From: Impatiens glandulifera
Taxonomy: Eukaryota > Streptophyta > Magnoliopsida > Ericales > Balsaminaceae
DNA length: 64,000 bases
NCBI RefSeq assembly: GCF_907164915.1
Contig: NC_061862.1
Span: 137,383,520 to 137,447,519 of the forward strand
Direction: 5' to 3'
A model generated the notes under the pieces. It was given only the letters and a program-made list of their open reading frames with translations. It had not been told where the DNA came from and did not search any database. Of this stretch, positions 9,965 through 20,947 are shown piece after piece (positions within the stretch are counted from its first letter, which is position 1; every line of letters begins with the position of its first letter). Position numbers and translations under genes: made by a program.

Positions 9965-11733
9965 ATGCCGAGCCGAACTCTAAGAAACTTCTTGAGCATC
10001 GACTTCGATTCTGGTATGGAACATTGGGACCTGGAAACCAAGGAGCTCATGTTTGAGTCCGTCATTGACACCGGTCTTCGCACTTTTCTAGAAGAATCTG
10101 GTCATATACTTCTTCCAGACGTCATTAACTTCTTCAGAAGTACCTGTAATAGAAACCGGTGCACTAATCACCTTCGGTGACAACTCAAAAGGTAAAACTG
10201 TGGGCAAGGGTAAGATTGTCCATGGTAACCTAACAATTGATAATGTACTCTTAGTTGAAAATCTACGTTTTAACCTGCTAAGCATTAGTCAAATGTGTGA
10301 TGCTGGATACACTGTAGAATTTTTAAACATGCATGCCTAGTTAAGAATTCTCAAGGTATTACACTACTAACCGGAAATAGGTTAGGAAACATCTACAAGG
10401 TAGATTGGAATAATAAAGTAGAATATCATATATGAATGATAGCTAAAACCGATCAAACCTGGTTGTGGCATAAAAGACTAAATCACTTAAACATGAAAAC
10501 TTTAAATTATATTCGTGGTAAAAAGTTAGTCGAAGGAGTTCCTGACATAGTGTTTAATAAGGATAAGATTTGTTCAGCATGTCAAATGGGTAAACAAACT
10601 AGGTCAACCTTTAAGAGTAAAAAACACATTCAATCTAACCGATGCTTAGATCTTCTTCACATGGACTTATTTGGACCGATTAGGGTCGTCAGCCTAGGAA
10701 GAATGCTTTACACCATGGTAGTTGTTGATGATTATTCTAGGTATACATGGGTAATATTCTTGCCATCCAAACGTGAAACCGCATCAAATTTAATCACACT
10801 GCTTAAACGTTTGCAAAATGAAAAATCAACACGCATTAATAGCATTAGAAGTGATAGAGAAACCGAATTTACAAATAACACTCTAAATGCAATTCTTGAT
10901 GAATCTGTTATTAGACACGAGTTGTCTAGTGCTAGGACTCCTCAACAAAACGGCCTGGCCGAGAGAAGAAACCGAACTCTTAAGGAAGCCGCACGGTCCA
11001 TGATAGCCGATTCGGGCATTGCCCAGAAATTCTGGGCTGAAGCTATCAACACCGCATGTCATACACAAAACGGTCTTTGATTAACAAGTTTCACAACAAA
11101 ACACCTTATGAGCTCATGTTTGAGTCCCTCATTGACACCGGTCTTCGCACTTTTCTTGAAGAATCTGGTCCTATACTTCTTCCAGACGTCATTAACTTCT
11201 TCAGAAGTGCCTGTATAAGAGGAAACTACATTGTTTCCACTATAAGAGATTCCACCTTCTAGCTGGATGAAGCCGAATTTGCTCAAACATTCAATCTGTC
11301 CATAGAAGGGTTTTCCGACTTCCCAACCCGGGTGGGAAGCGCCGCAACCGACTACTCGGAAATGTTCTCCGGAACCGATGTACCGGTGGAGAACTACGGG
11401 CTGAAAACCCGCCTTGCTCACCACATTCAACTCCTCTATGAGATTGTTAATCGATCTATAATTTGCCAATATCCGAATCAACGCTACTCGAAGAAAATGT
11501 TTGACATGATGACCTACATTGTTAGAAATACGCCTATCAATTGGTCATCGGTCATTTTCCAAAATATGAAAACTATGGTAATGACCAAGAAAGGTCTCGG
11601 TTATGCTCCTCATATAAGTCGGCTCATTCTCAAATATCGTCCAGAATTTGGACCGGGCACACCGGCATCTCATTCGAACATTCTTGATATGGATGGGGTG
11701 GAAGAAAAGCTCTCTAGGGTAGTCATTACATAA
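9965..11733 (+). pseudogene. Accessory ORF 2, interrupted by a captured pol fragment
   Basis: Starts at ATG 9965 and reads LSIDFDS, then TGLRTFLEES and VINFFRS, the family N-terminal motif. At 10148 it is broken by 962 bp of pol sequence and resumes after a 105-bp repeat of itself at 11110-11214. The remainder has a TAG at 11260-11262 and then LKTRLAHHIQLLYEIVNRSI, INWSSVIFQNM, LGYAPHISRLIL and FGPGT up to the stop at 11731-11733. The NW-V-F and G-GPG motifs align with accessory ORFs 1 and 3. It is short (about 235 family residues) and lacks the coiled-coil tail. Confidence 0.7.
10043..11214 (+). repeat. Captured 962-bp pol segment flanked by a 105-bp direct duplication
   Basis: 10148-11109 is an indel-free copy of 5117-6078 (protease end to integrase) with about 18 mismatches by eye, near 1.9%. 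It is flanked by direct copies of accessory ORF 2 sequence, 10043-10147 and 11110-11214, that differ at four of 105 positions. The right junction has a 3-bp GAG microhomology between the two parent sequences. The inserted copy has its own reading frame 10436-11080 with GAG-pre-integrase and integrase core, and keeps Trp (WLWHKR), SDRETEF, NGLAE and FWAEA, where the resident pol has a stop or substitutions. Confidence 0.92.
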
Positions 11734-12030
11734 GTTATATCTTTATTTCTTATGTATTTCTATTTCTAAACCAATCCATGTATCGGTTTCTATCTTGTAC
11801 TTCTACTTCAATGAAAATCCATTTCACTTTAATAACCGGGTGAATAATTGCAATATCAGAACATCCATCTAACTAACCAGTTAATATCGATAAACAACTT
11901 CATCTTCGTTGAAATATCCGGTCAAAGTCAAAAACCGCATCCTCGCGGTTAATATATCACGTCATTTAATAAACAGTTTCAAGAAGAACCACTTAATCAA
12001 AGGTTAAAGCAAAAGTCCAAAATCTTCGGA
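11734..12030 (+). other. Non-coding spacer between accessory ORFs 2 and 3
   Basis: Presumed 3' UTR of accessory ORF 2 and distal promoter of accessory ORF 3. No open frame or RNA gene seen. Confidence 0.5.
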
Positions 12031-12154
12031 GGGAAATTTCCCGCCTTTAAACTCCCGCTTTGGCTTCCCGCTCTGTTTTCCCGCCTTCGGTTTTCCGCCA
12101 ATGGCTTCCCGCCCACAGTTTCCCGCTCAATACACTTGGAGGGAAAATTCCCGC
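12031..12154 (+). promoter_or_regulatory. Cluster of E2F-type TTTCCCGC sites
   Basis: Within 124 bp there are three exact TTTCCCGC words (starting at 12037, 12077 and 12119) and five close variants (CTCCCGC at 12052, TTCCCGC at 12065, TTTTCCGCC at 12091, CTTCCCGCC at 12105, ATTCCCGC at 12147), all in the same orientation. TTTCCCGC is the classic plant E2F-DP binding sequence, which drives S-phase genes. The cluster ends about 50 bp before the TATA box of accessory ORF 3. Binding is inferred from the motif only. Confidence 0.6.
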
Positions 12155-12201
12155 TAAAAGTGATGGGACGATTTGCGACGGTTGGGATTCCAAACCTCAA
12201 C

Positions 12202-12209
12202 TATAAATA
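12202..12209 (+). promoter_or_regulatory. TATA box of accessory ORF 3
   Basis: TATAAATA, 118 bp before the ATG at 12327 and just downstream of the E2F-type cluster. The leader between them is rich in CTCTC and CAAC, as in plant 5' UTRs. Confidence 0.6.
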
Positions 12210-12326
12210 GGGTCCTTAGTCATTTTATTTCATTCTTACGCAAATCGGCTTTCTCTCTTTAGCTCTCAACTTTCTCAAACTCTCTCAAAGCAGTTGTCTC
12301 TTGCTCTCTCAATTCAATCATCAACA

Positions 12327-15002
12327 ATGGGTCGCGACTCCGCACTATTCAAACATATCTTCTAGGTCGACTTTGAAGAAATCCGGGCAAACGGTTTGGC
12401 TCCGGCAAAGCAAGTCTTATCCCGGATCTCCGAGTCCGGCCTCGAACACTTTCTAGGCGGTCCTTTCATTCTATACCAAGAAGCGGTTGAGGAATTTTTC
12501 AAAACCGCATCTCTCACCGGAAGAACAATAACTGCAACCGTCGGCGGTCAGCATTTCGAACTAACTGAAGAGTCGGTCGCTGAAATCCCACAACTACCAT
12601 CGGAAGGAAGCAACATTTCGGCAGATCTAGATCGAGAGACCTTCGAAGCGGCTTGCCAGGTTCTCTCGGCAACCGCGGTTCCTATAGAAGTCTCCGAGAA
12701 GAAATCATCACTTCGACCGGAATACAGACCGCTATGTGATATATTCACCAAATCGGTCCAAGCGAGAGGGGGAAATTATGACAGTCTCACCAAGGCGAAA
12801 ATTGAGATGCTTGCCGGTTTGATCAACGGCATTCAAATAAACTGGGCCAAGGTTATTTTCAACAACTTAAAGGATATGGTGGATCCGGCTTCCACACGGT
12901 CATGTGGATACGCCATCCCACTTGGGAAAATTATGCTCCACTACAACATCAACACCGGTCCTGGTGTTCTTCTTTCTTCAAGCAAAATCATAAGGTCCCG
13001 CCAATTCAAGGAAAGGAAGAGCAACAGGAAGGTCTTTGGTTCTACAGGTGGCCGAAAGAAGAAGTCTGCCAGTAAGAAACCGGCTCCGGTCAAAGGAAAA
13101 TCCGGAAGCAAGAAAGACAAACAACCGATAGAATTCGCAGATCCGCCATCCGAAACGCAAAATGAGGACGATTCGGCCTCTAGTTCTGACCGAACCGCTT
13201 TACAGAATACCGAGGATAATGAGTCTGGTAAAGGAAAAGGACCGATAGACGAGGAACAATCGGCCAGTCTTGAAAATGCCGATACCGGTGCAGAGGGCCT
13301 TGGGGAAGAAGACGATCACGCTAACGACAACACCCAGGAGGTGGTCGAGAATATCGTGCGCTGAATCTTGGACGAAATCCATCAGCAAGCTCGCGAGGCG
13401 TCCGAAGTATTCTGTCAGTGGTTCCAGCACCGGAATCAAATATTCTACAAACAAATGCTACCGGGCCTAACTGCTGGACAGAAATTCGAAAGGTTGATGG
13501 AGATAGAGGAGGAAGTCATCAACCTAACAAAAGCTCAGGATCCCAACGAAGCCTTGGACCGACACGCAATAGTAGAACTGCGTGCTCGATTACAAAAACT
13601 AGCCGAACATATTCAACATCTAAAAGAAAGGTTTACTCCGGAAACATCAAATTCTCAACTACAACTCTTGGTGTTGGAGCTTCTTGCGGTCAAGGAAAGA
13701 GAGCTGACCGATGAAGTGGCGCGGCTTGAGGTAGATCCCGAACATCAAGATACATCAAACCCACCATCACCTAGGGATGATGGCGGTCAGAACCCGATCG
13801 ATACAGAAATAGCTTCTCCTCCAGCGGATCAGACGATCAACATAACCAACGATAGGACAGAGCCTCCTCTCACCGACCTACACGCATCTGTTCAAACCGG
13901 GAATTCAGAACCGGTCGTAACAGAAGAGAGGGTCAAGAATCTCATTGAAGAGTTTGTCAACGACGCGGTTAAGCCCTATAAGAGGAACATTAAGAAAGAT
14001 GCGGTTCAAGCAATCAGGATAGCCGAGACAACAAAGGATGATCTTGACAAGGCGGTCAATCGGATCACGTCAGTTGAAACAAACTACGGTGATTCGGATG
14101 AACTATACGAGAGTCACCTTCAGTGAACAAAGGATCTGGAGGCTATAACTCCTAAGCTGGTGACCGACCTCAACTTAGTCAGAAAAATGGTAGCCGAGTT
14201 GGAACGGTCTCAAGAAAATACCGATCAAAGGCTGACAAAGGTCGATGAGGACCTGGCTCGGTCAAGTGCCCAAGTCGGTTCAACACTCGACAGGGTCATA
14301 AATCTTGAAGAAAAAAAATACAAGTCTTGAGGAAAGGAACACCAAGCTTGAGGCCGACCTCAAGGCAGTCACCGAACAGGTGGAAGAGTTAATAGAGGCC
14401 AAGCTGGCTGCAGATAAAGCAATCGAGGAGGCGAATGCCCTCGCGGCTCGGCAACTTCAAGATGCGCTGGACGAAGAGACACGGAAAAAGAAGGAGGCAG
14501 CATGGTCTGATGCGAACTTGGCCGAACATATACGAAAATTAACGGCCAAAAATCCGAACTCGCAAAAACCATGGAGGCCAAACAAGCGGAAGATGCTAAC
14601 CGGTTAAAGGTTCAACAAGAAACATACCACAATTTCGAAAAGGCTCACAAGAGGTCCCAGGCGGCTCCTTCCTCTTCGGTTCCGGCGACACAAAAAAGGA
14701 AAGCTCCTTCAAAGAAGGCTCAAGTCACCGAGCTGCTAGAAAGAATCACCGAGACAATTGTTGACCCTCCACTCAACCCGGATTTGCACACCGAGGATGA
14801 TTTCGAGGAGGATGATCAGCCGCAACCCACAATACAGCGGGTTTTCGATGCGGTTCCAATCAGAACGGTCGGTCAACCGATCCCTTCTCACACGGACACC
14901 TCAGGAGCTGGAGGTTCCTCTTCAAGGCCGGCTCAACCGGCTAAGGGACAAACAACTGATGAACTGATGGACCAATTCCTGTCGTCCAGATCGAAGAAAT
15001 AG
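12327..15002 (+). pseudogene. Accessory ORF 3, long form with coiled-coil C-terminal half
   Basis: ATG at 12327, then an in-frame TAG at 12363-12365 immediately before VDFEE, then an open frame to 13364. The conserved N-terminal domain (residues about 12-210) shows SGLEHFLGGPFILYQ, VEEFFKTA, LPSEG, SLRPEYRPLCDIF, INWAKVIFNNL and TGPGVLL. After it come a basic Lys/Ser stretch near 13000-13120 and acidic low-complexity sequence. The C-terminal half (13368-15002) is mostly predicted coiled coil (E/K/L-rich, LEERNTKLEADLKA), ending in S-SRSKK. TGA stops at about 13364 and 14124, an A-run frameshift near 14310 and another near 14570 break it. No transmembrane segment is evident, so this is not an obvious envelope protein. 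A structural or capsid-associated role is a guess. Confidence 0.72.
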
Positions 15003-15162
15003 GGGCTTTCTTTACTTTTATATTCGGTTATTTATATATAGCTTTTTGCCTTAGTGTCTTCTTCTTACGTATAAATATAAAGTAATTTTTGGAAACCGGC
15101 CTACAATTTCAATCTTACATGATTTTGAATATTTTAAATAAAATAATCAAAAAGGGAGAAAT
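15003..15162 (+). other. 3' UTR of copia A and first polypurine tract
   Basis: Non-coding tail of accessory ORF 3 ending in the purine run AAAAAGGGAGAAAT (about 15149-15162), the expected primer for plus-strand DNA synthesis directly before an LTR that starts with TG. Confidence 0.6.
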
Positions 15163-16562
15163 TGATAAGATAAAAGATAATTTTTCTCAAAATTCAAAAT
15201 TTTTCGAAAAATTTTCCCAAGTTAGTTTCCAAAAACCCGGCCAAAGAAAACTCTTAAAAACAAAACTGTCCAACATTTGCAATCTTACATGATTTTGAAT
15301 ATTTTAAATAAAATAATCAAAAAGGGAGAAATTTTTAGATAAAATTAGACCGGTTAACAGAACTTAACACAAACAAATCACCTATGTAGGAACGGTCAAG
15401 CAATGAAACCGGTCAAACAACTCAATAGGTCAAGTAACTCAACTGGTTAAGAAACTCAACAGGTCAAGTTATCAAACCGACCAAAAACCTGACCGAACAA
15501 GAAAGACAAGATCGGTCAAAACAGAAGGCCAGAATCACTAGACAGTCGGTCATTTAGAAGCCAAGGAAAAACCGGAAGTCATCCGATTAACATACATGAC
15601 CGATCAGCATAAAAAGATACTTCGGGTATCTGTTGAGAATGATACCGAAGGAACAGACTGAACATTGCCATATTCATACAAGTTTGAGGAAAGTCTGCAA
15701 GCTGCAGAAGACCGTCCTACAAGATCTTTCCACTTCAGGATAAATCAGAAAGGCAATCTTCCAAGTACAGACAACTGCCCAACCGACAGTTGCCATATTG
15801 AGTAAAAGACAAACCTAGCCGGTTTGACCTATATACTGGAAGACTAGACCGCCAGGTCTGAAGAATAGACCGCCAGGTCTGAATCACTGAACCTCTGCTC
15901 AACCAATTAGATTCAAGGAAATAAAATGTGACCGTTTGCACATTTCACCTATAAAAGAAGGAGTTGAAAAGGAGTAAATGCGGGATTTTGAGGTTACAAG
16001 TTCTGAATTTTCACATATTGTGTTCTTTCTTTAGAAAGCTAAAAGCGCTTATTTGAAGTTTATTCAACAATTTCGGTTAAAATTGTACGAGCGTTATCGA
16101 GCAGGAAATAAGTCTCGATCGGATTGTGTTTGTATTCTTTAGTGAATATTCTTCTCGCGGTTTCGAGAGGAAGGGGTGACGTAGGAGTTTTATCTCCAAA
16201 CATCCATAAAAACCTGTCTTGTTATTTACTTTATGCCTACTTTACTTTATAACCGATCTATACTAACCAACTAATACCGGTCCAACCGATTCAACATCAC
16301 TTAAACCAAATTACTAATCTCCAAAACCGACCCAGCAATCTCCAAACCTGTCCTATTACAATCCGGTCTTGCCTATCTATTGTGTGTGCTGCTTCAACCT
16401 AAAACAAACCACTTCCGTGCTTGAACTCTGTTCAAGGGTTTGTGACAGTTTGTGTAGTATTGAAACCCGGTGTTAATCTCTAACCAGATTAATCACCACA
16501 CTTTGAGTGAAAGACGATAACCGGCCAACCCCGGTTCTCCAGCCGCGACCTAGATCCTAACA
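15163..16562 (+). repeat. 3' LTR of copia A, with duplicated polypurine tract at its start
   Basis: Begins with TGATAAGA directly after a polypurine tract and ends in GATCCTAACA at 16562. A 170-bp tandem duplication places a second identical polypurine tract at about 15319-15332, so the LTR may instead start at 15333. TATAAAAG at 15950-15957 is the likely promoter. The block conserved among LTRs here (AAGGGGTGACGTAGGAG, a short loop, AACATCCATAAA) lies at about 16171-16210. Confidence 0.78.
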
Positions 16563-17210
16563 ATCCGTGTCAATTTTCTAGTGGTTGTATGTCAACATGG
16601 TTGTTGGCTCCTTTAAACGGTTGTTAGCGTTAGGCTGCTGCCAGCGCTTCTTCAAACTTCTGTTGATGTAAGGCGACTGCTCGCGCTTCTTCAACTCTAC
16701 TGCTGATGTAAGCTGACTACTCGCGCTTCTTCAACTCTACTATTGATGTGAGACGTCTACTTCGCACTTCCTCAGCTCTACTATTGAAGTGAGACGTCTG
16801 CTCCCGCTTCCTTAGCTCTGTTGTCAAAGTGAGAGTTATGCTCGTACTTCCTCAACTCTGTTGTTGAAGTGAGACGTCTACTCGCGTTTCTTTAGTTCTA
16901 CTGTTGAAGTGAGACGTCTTCTCGCGCTTCTTTAGCTCTGTTGTTGAAGTGAGACGTCTTCTCGCGCTTCCTCAACTCTATTGTTCAAGTGAGACGTCTG
17001 ATCGTGTTTCCTCTGTTCTACTGTTGAAATGAGAAGTCTACTTGCGCCTTATTGTCTTTACCTGCACATACAACTTTTGTTGAACTTAGTTTTATTTATT
17101 CATTTATCAACACATCATCAAAACTATATTTTATTGATTTAAATTATCCTAAGTTCATTTTAATCAATTAAATCGTTTTTTTCTTATTCAACTTAATTTA
17201 ATGAATTTCT
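16563..17210 (-). repeat. Truncated minus-strand LTR with tandem array
   Basis: Read on the minus strand, the right part (17050-17210) matches the start of the copia E LTR (35.7-35.9 kb; shared word ATTGATTAAAATGAACTTAG). The left part (about 16625-17050) is a tandem array of about 60-bp units with GTGAGACGTCTACTCGCGCTTC, the reverse complement of the array at 35.9-36.3 kb. It is cut on the left by the copia A LTR and on the right by LTR B. No genes. Confidence 0.7.
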
Positions 17211-18841
17211 TGATAGGATCGGTGACACTAATAGAGACAGGGGTCTAGCTATTGATGACAACTTCGTACAAAAACATTTTGATAGAAATCTTGCTAGAGA
17301 TTTGTATCACTTTATATTCTTCACAAACCCTTGCAAACTCTTGAAGCGATTCAAGTGCGGAAATGTTTGCTAAGGTTTGAAGTTAATAACCGATGAAGGA
17401 AAAGATGATAGAATGTAAATGAAACAGCAGTTTGTTTATGGATGTTCGGAGCAAACTCTCTTACATGTCACCCTTCTTCTAACCACCGGAAGAATTAATT
17501 ATGCTTCTTTGAATCAAATACAACCTTTGATTCTCTATTGAACAAAACAACCTTTGTTCAACTTACAACACACTATTAATGACTATTAAATAGTCCAGTA
17601 ACTTATCTCTCAACTTCACGTAGTGATTTACAAAATACACTTGAGAATAGAATATCTAAAGAGAGAGTAATTTGAATCAAGATATCAAGCTTCTGGAAAT
17701 CTGTTGATTCAATGAGAGAGAGAGCTTCAGCTTCTGTCTTGTAATTTCTGTTGTTGGCCATCCGTTGTCTTTAGGTAGAAATTTATTCTTGAAAAGCTTC
17801 AACGGTTGAATCCTTCTTTTGGACACGTGGAAGCGTCCATTGGAAGGTCGCCCATAGTACACAAGTACAGTAGGCACTGTGCACATGGAACGTGGCCGTA
17901 GCAATCTGGTAGTGCCCAAATATTCTTCTGTAATTGTCCTACATAGAACAAATAGTGGGAAGAATATATTTACTTACGTGACATTCATTCATTGGATACA
18001 ATTAGCTAGCTGTCATACTGCCCATGAGAGAGTGGAGTAGAGTAGCAGATAGCTAGTTGATCATGGTTAGACGTATGCTAACTTCAAATAGCTTCTGAAG
18101 CAAGGCATTAGACGTGTTCCATTAGACTGCCAACGTCTAATAGTGTGTTCCATTAGACCACCAAATCTAATGGAGTTAGATTACCAAGTCTAACTATATA
18201 TCACTTCAAACTAATCTGAAGGAGTTAGACTTGCACGTCTAACTTTACATCCCATTAGACCACCAAGTCTAATGAAGTTAGACTGCCAAGTCTAACTTTA
18301 CATCCTATTAGACCATCAAGTTTAATAGAGTTAGAATGTCAAGTCTAACTTTACATACCATTAGACACCAAGTCTATATATCACTTCAGACTAATCTGAA
18401 GGAGTTAGACTTGCAAGTCTAACTTTACATCTCATTATACCACCAAGTATAATGGATGATCTGAAGGAGTTAGACTTGCAAGTATAACTTTACATCCCAT
18501 TAGACCATCAAGTGTAATGAAGTTAGACGGCACGTCTAACTACGTGCATTGACTTTGAGACTTGCGCGCGTTGAATTTGAGATGTGCCTGCAAATTAATA
18601 AAAACTCGAATTATTAATTTTGCACCTGGTGAGATTCGAACATAAGTCACTCATGTGACAGACCAGTGTACTTACCACTTCACCACATACGATGTTAATA
18701 TATAAATATATATTTATATATTTGATATGACTAACAATTATTGAACTTAATTTTATCCATATATTATCAAAACCATTTTATCCGTCATTAAAATCAAGAT
18801 TGTTAAGTTATTTTAAATCAATTAAAATTCTTAACCCAACA
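17211..18841 (-). repeat. LTR B (3' LTR of a minus-strand copia element)
   Basis: On the minus strand it starts TGTTGGGTTAAG at 18841 and ends GATCCTATCA at 17211. A polypurine tract (AAAAAGGGAGAAAT, minus strand) directly precedes its start, so this is a 3' LTR and its internal region lay to the right. It has the conserved block at 17436-17492 (minus strand) and the terminal GACCCCTGTCTCTATT block near 17240. A dense array of TTAGAC...GTCTAA dyads fills 18110-18540. Confidence 0.82.
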
Positions 18842-18982
18842 ATTTCTCCCTTTTTGATTATTTAATCTAAATTATCAAAACTAGTTTAAAGATTAAAAAT
18901 CTTAACCCAACAATTTCTCCCTTTTTGATTATTTAAGCTAAATTATCAAAACCAATTTAAACATTAAAAATCTTAACCCAAC
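18842..18982 (-). repeat. Two extra 71-bp copies of the polypurine tract / LTR start
   Basis: Two tandem units, 18842-18912 and 18913-18982, each contain a polypurine tract (as CCCTTTTTG on the plus strand) and the first about 45 bp of LTR B ending in CCCAACA. The LTR start is therefore present three times in a row. Confidence 0.8.
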
Positions 18983-20942
18983 ACTTCTATTTAATCTTAA
19001 TTAAATAGTTTTCACTTTTTCTTTAATTAGCTTAATCAACAGATAAGAACATGTCTCATCTTTGATTTTTCCAAGATGATACTTTATCATCGTTTCTCAA
19101 CCATTTTGGCCGATTCAAAAGGTTAAATGATCACCCTATCACGGTGATCATTTCACTTACGATTATAGGTTTAATCATAACTTATATCATTATGTTAGAT
19201 CAAGAACAGTCAAAATAACATAAATGGTGTTTGACTTATTCAAGCCACTTGGTTGCCTCAACCGACATCGAGAGGCTATAAATAGTCCCCCTTAACAATT
19301 CATAAGCCAAGGAATAACCTTTAAAGCCTTTAAACAAAGAATTTCATAAGTCCGCCATTAAACCTCAAGCTTTCTAGAGTTTTCGAAAATCTTGTGGTCT
19401 TTAAAGTAATAAATTTTAGTAAAAACCTATGTAAGGCCTATTACTACATTTGTATAATTTTGGACTTCTTTAAAGTCATAAATTTTAGTATAAAGTGGTA
19501 TATTTTTGTTATATTTGAAAAAAAAAACAATTAATAACTAATAAGTTTAAATTCATAGAAAGTGGTATATTTTTTATTTAATATTTTTTTTTGGGTCTAT
19601 TTCTCTATACATGTACAAGTATAAAATAAAAGATTAATTATACAATAAACTGAATAGATAAATTACCAATAGACTTAATATTATCTAATATATACATAAG
19701 TGATTAACAAATGAATAATACTTAATCATGCCTGGTATAGTAGAAAAACTTGGCTGATAAAGAGACGTTAAAGATATAAATAATGAAAATATAATCAATA
19801 GAAAGAAAAATACATAACTAATGGCATAGAAAGTCCTTTAACTATAATAATGGTAACTTTAATAAATAAACTTAGCTGATGGCAATTATTATATTCATTA
19901 ATATTATGATTGGTACAACCAATACAAAAGCCATAAATCAATAAAGATAATTAAAGTAGTTATTGTGATGGCTATTGACATCAACTAATCTGTTCAATTT
20001 CCGTGACCCTATTTACTTTGGGAAGGGAATCTTCACTAGTGGAGTTATGGCCGACAACTTTAATTGACATCTCTCCCACCACTGCAACTTTTTTGGCTGG
20101 CGGCGCTGGATGGACAATTATTAACATTAACTTTTATCATTAGTCATGAGTCTTCACTTTTGGATCGGGAAGAAGTATATGATCTTTGCTAAATGATTTC
20201 TTATTTTAATTTTTTTTTTGTTAATCCATATTATTCAATAACAGATGTGTGTTTAAGATTATGAAACAAAAAAATCAAATTCAAAAGAAGAAGTCCAACC
20301 TAATATATCAATTTAAAAAAAAATAATAAATGTCTCATCAAGTCCAAACAGACTAACATCATATTAAAATTTGATTGTCGCTAAGGATAAAGATAACAAA
20401 TATGGACAAACTCGACCCGAAGGTTGGATATCAATGGCTATGCAATTTTTATTTATTTTTAATTCTTTCTAATATTTTTTAAAAATAATATAAAAAGTTG
20501 TGATAGTTTATTGTTAAAATTAATAAAACCAACTTAGTTTAGTTAATTAGATGTCTATATATCCCAATTTAGCATAACAACAAGTTTCTTATGTATTAAC
20601 AAGAAATGTATTTGACATAACATTATGAAATGAGTGTTGAAGATAACAAATTTAACATAGATGATGACTCTAAGGTTTGAAATTCAAAACTTAATTATTT
20701 TTGACTTATGTCAACTACCCTCCAATAAGAGGTACAACAACAAAATGTTCATAGATCATATATTATCTTAAATTAATATCAAACTAGTTGATAATATTAT
20801 TCGAATTATATATATAATCTTTTGTGAATATGTGATCATGGATAATTCAAACATTATTTTTACAATAATATTTCAAAAACATAAATGAGTATTGTAATCA
20901 CTTTTCGATCAAATGGAGAGCAAACCTTCCAGCAAAGATACA
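18983..20942. other. AT-rich sequence without a gene
   Basis: The first about 400 bp may be 3' internal remnant of the element that owned LTR B. A TATA-like CTATAAATAG at about 19276 precedes nothing coding. The rest is AT-rich with short homopolymers and no frame above background. I see no RNA gene. Confidence 0.6.
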
Positions 20943-20947
20943 TAAAT

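Larger units (their letters stand above)
3602..16562 (+). mobile_element. Ty1/copia retrotransposon A with three downstream accessory ORFs
   Basis: Order on the plus strand: gag (5' end displaced by the CACTA insertion), protease, integrase, RT/RNase H, then accessory ORFs 1 to 3, a polypurine tract and the 3' LTR. Integrase before RT shows copia order. The extra coding region between pol and the 3' LTR is the layout of SIRE/Maximus-type elements; placement there is by layout only. All genes contain stops or frameshifts. The 5' LTR and target duplication would lie left of the window, beyond the CACTA element. Confidence 0.85.

Noticed and set aside
8752..15002. Accessory ORFs as envelope genes
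   Set aside because: No signal peptide, no transmembrane segment and no furin-type site are visible. Position after pol alone is not enough.
17677..17919. 80-codon minus-strand frame
   Set aside because: Lies inside LTR B; no domain, and similar frames appear at the matching place in other LTRs of the family (for example 51853-52092 and 34449-34700).
18110..18540. Regular short repeats resembling a CRISPR array
   Set aside because: Units are dyads without unique spacers, lie in a plant LTR, vary in length and recur in other LTRs. No cas genes are present.
19276..19290. TATA-like CTATAAATAG on the plus strand
   Set aside because: No coding sequence follows and the region is AT-rich, so the match is likely by chance or a relic.
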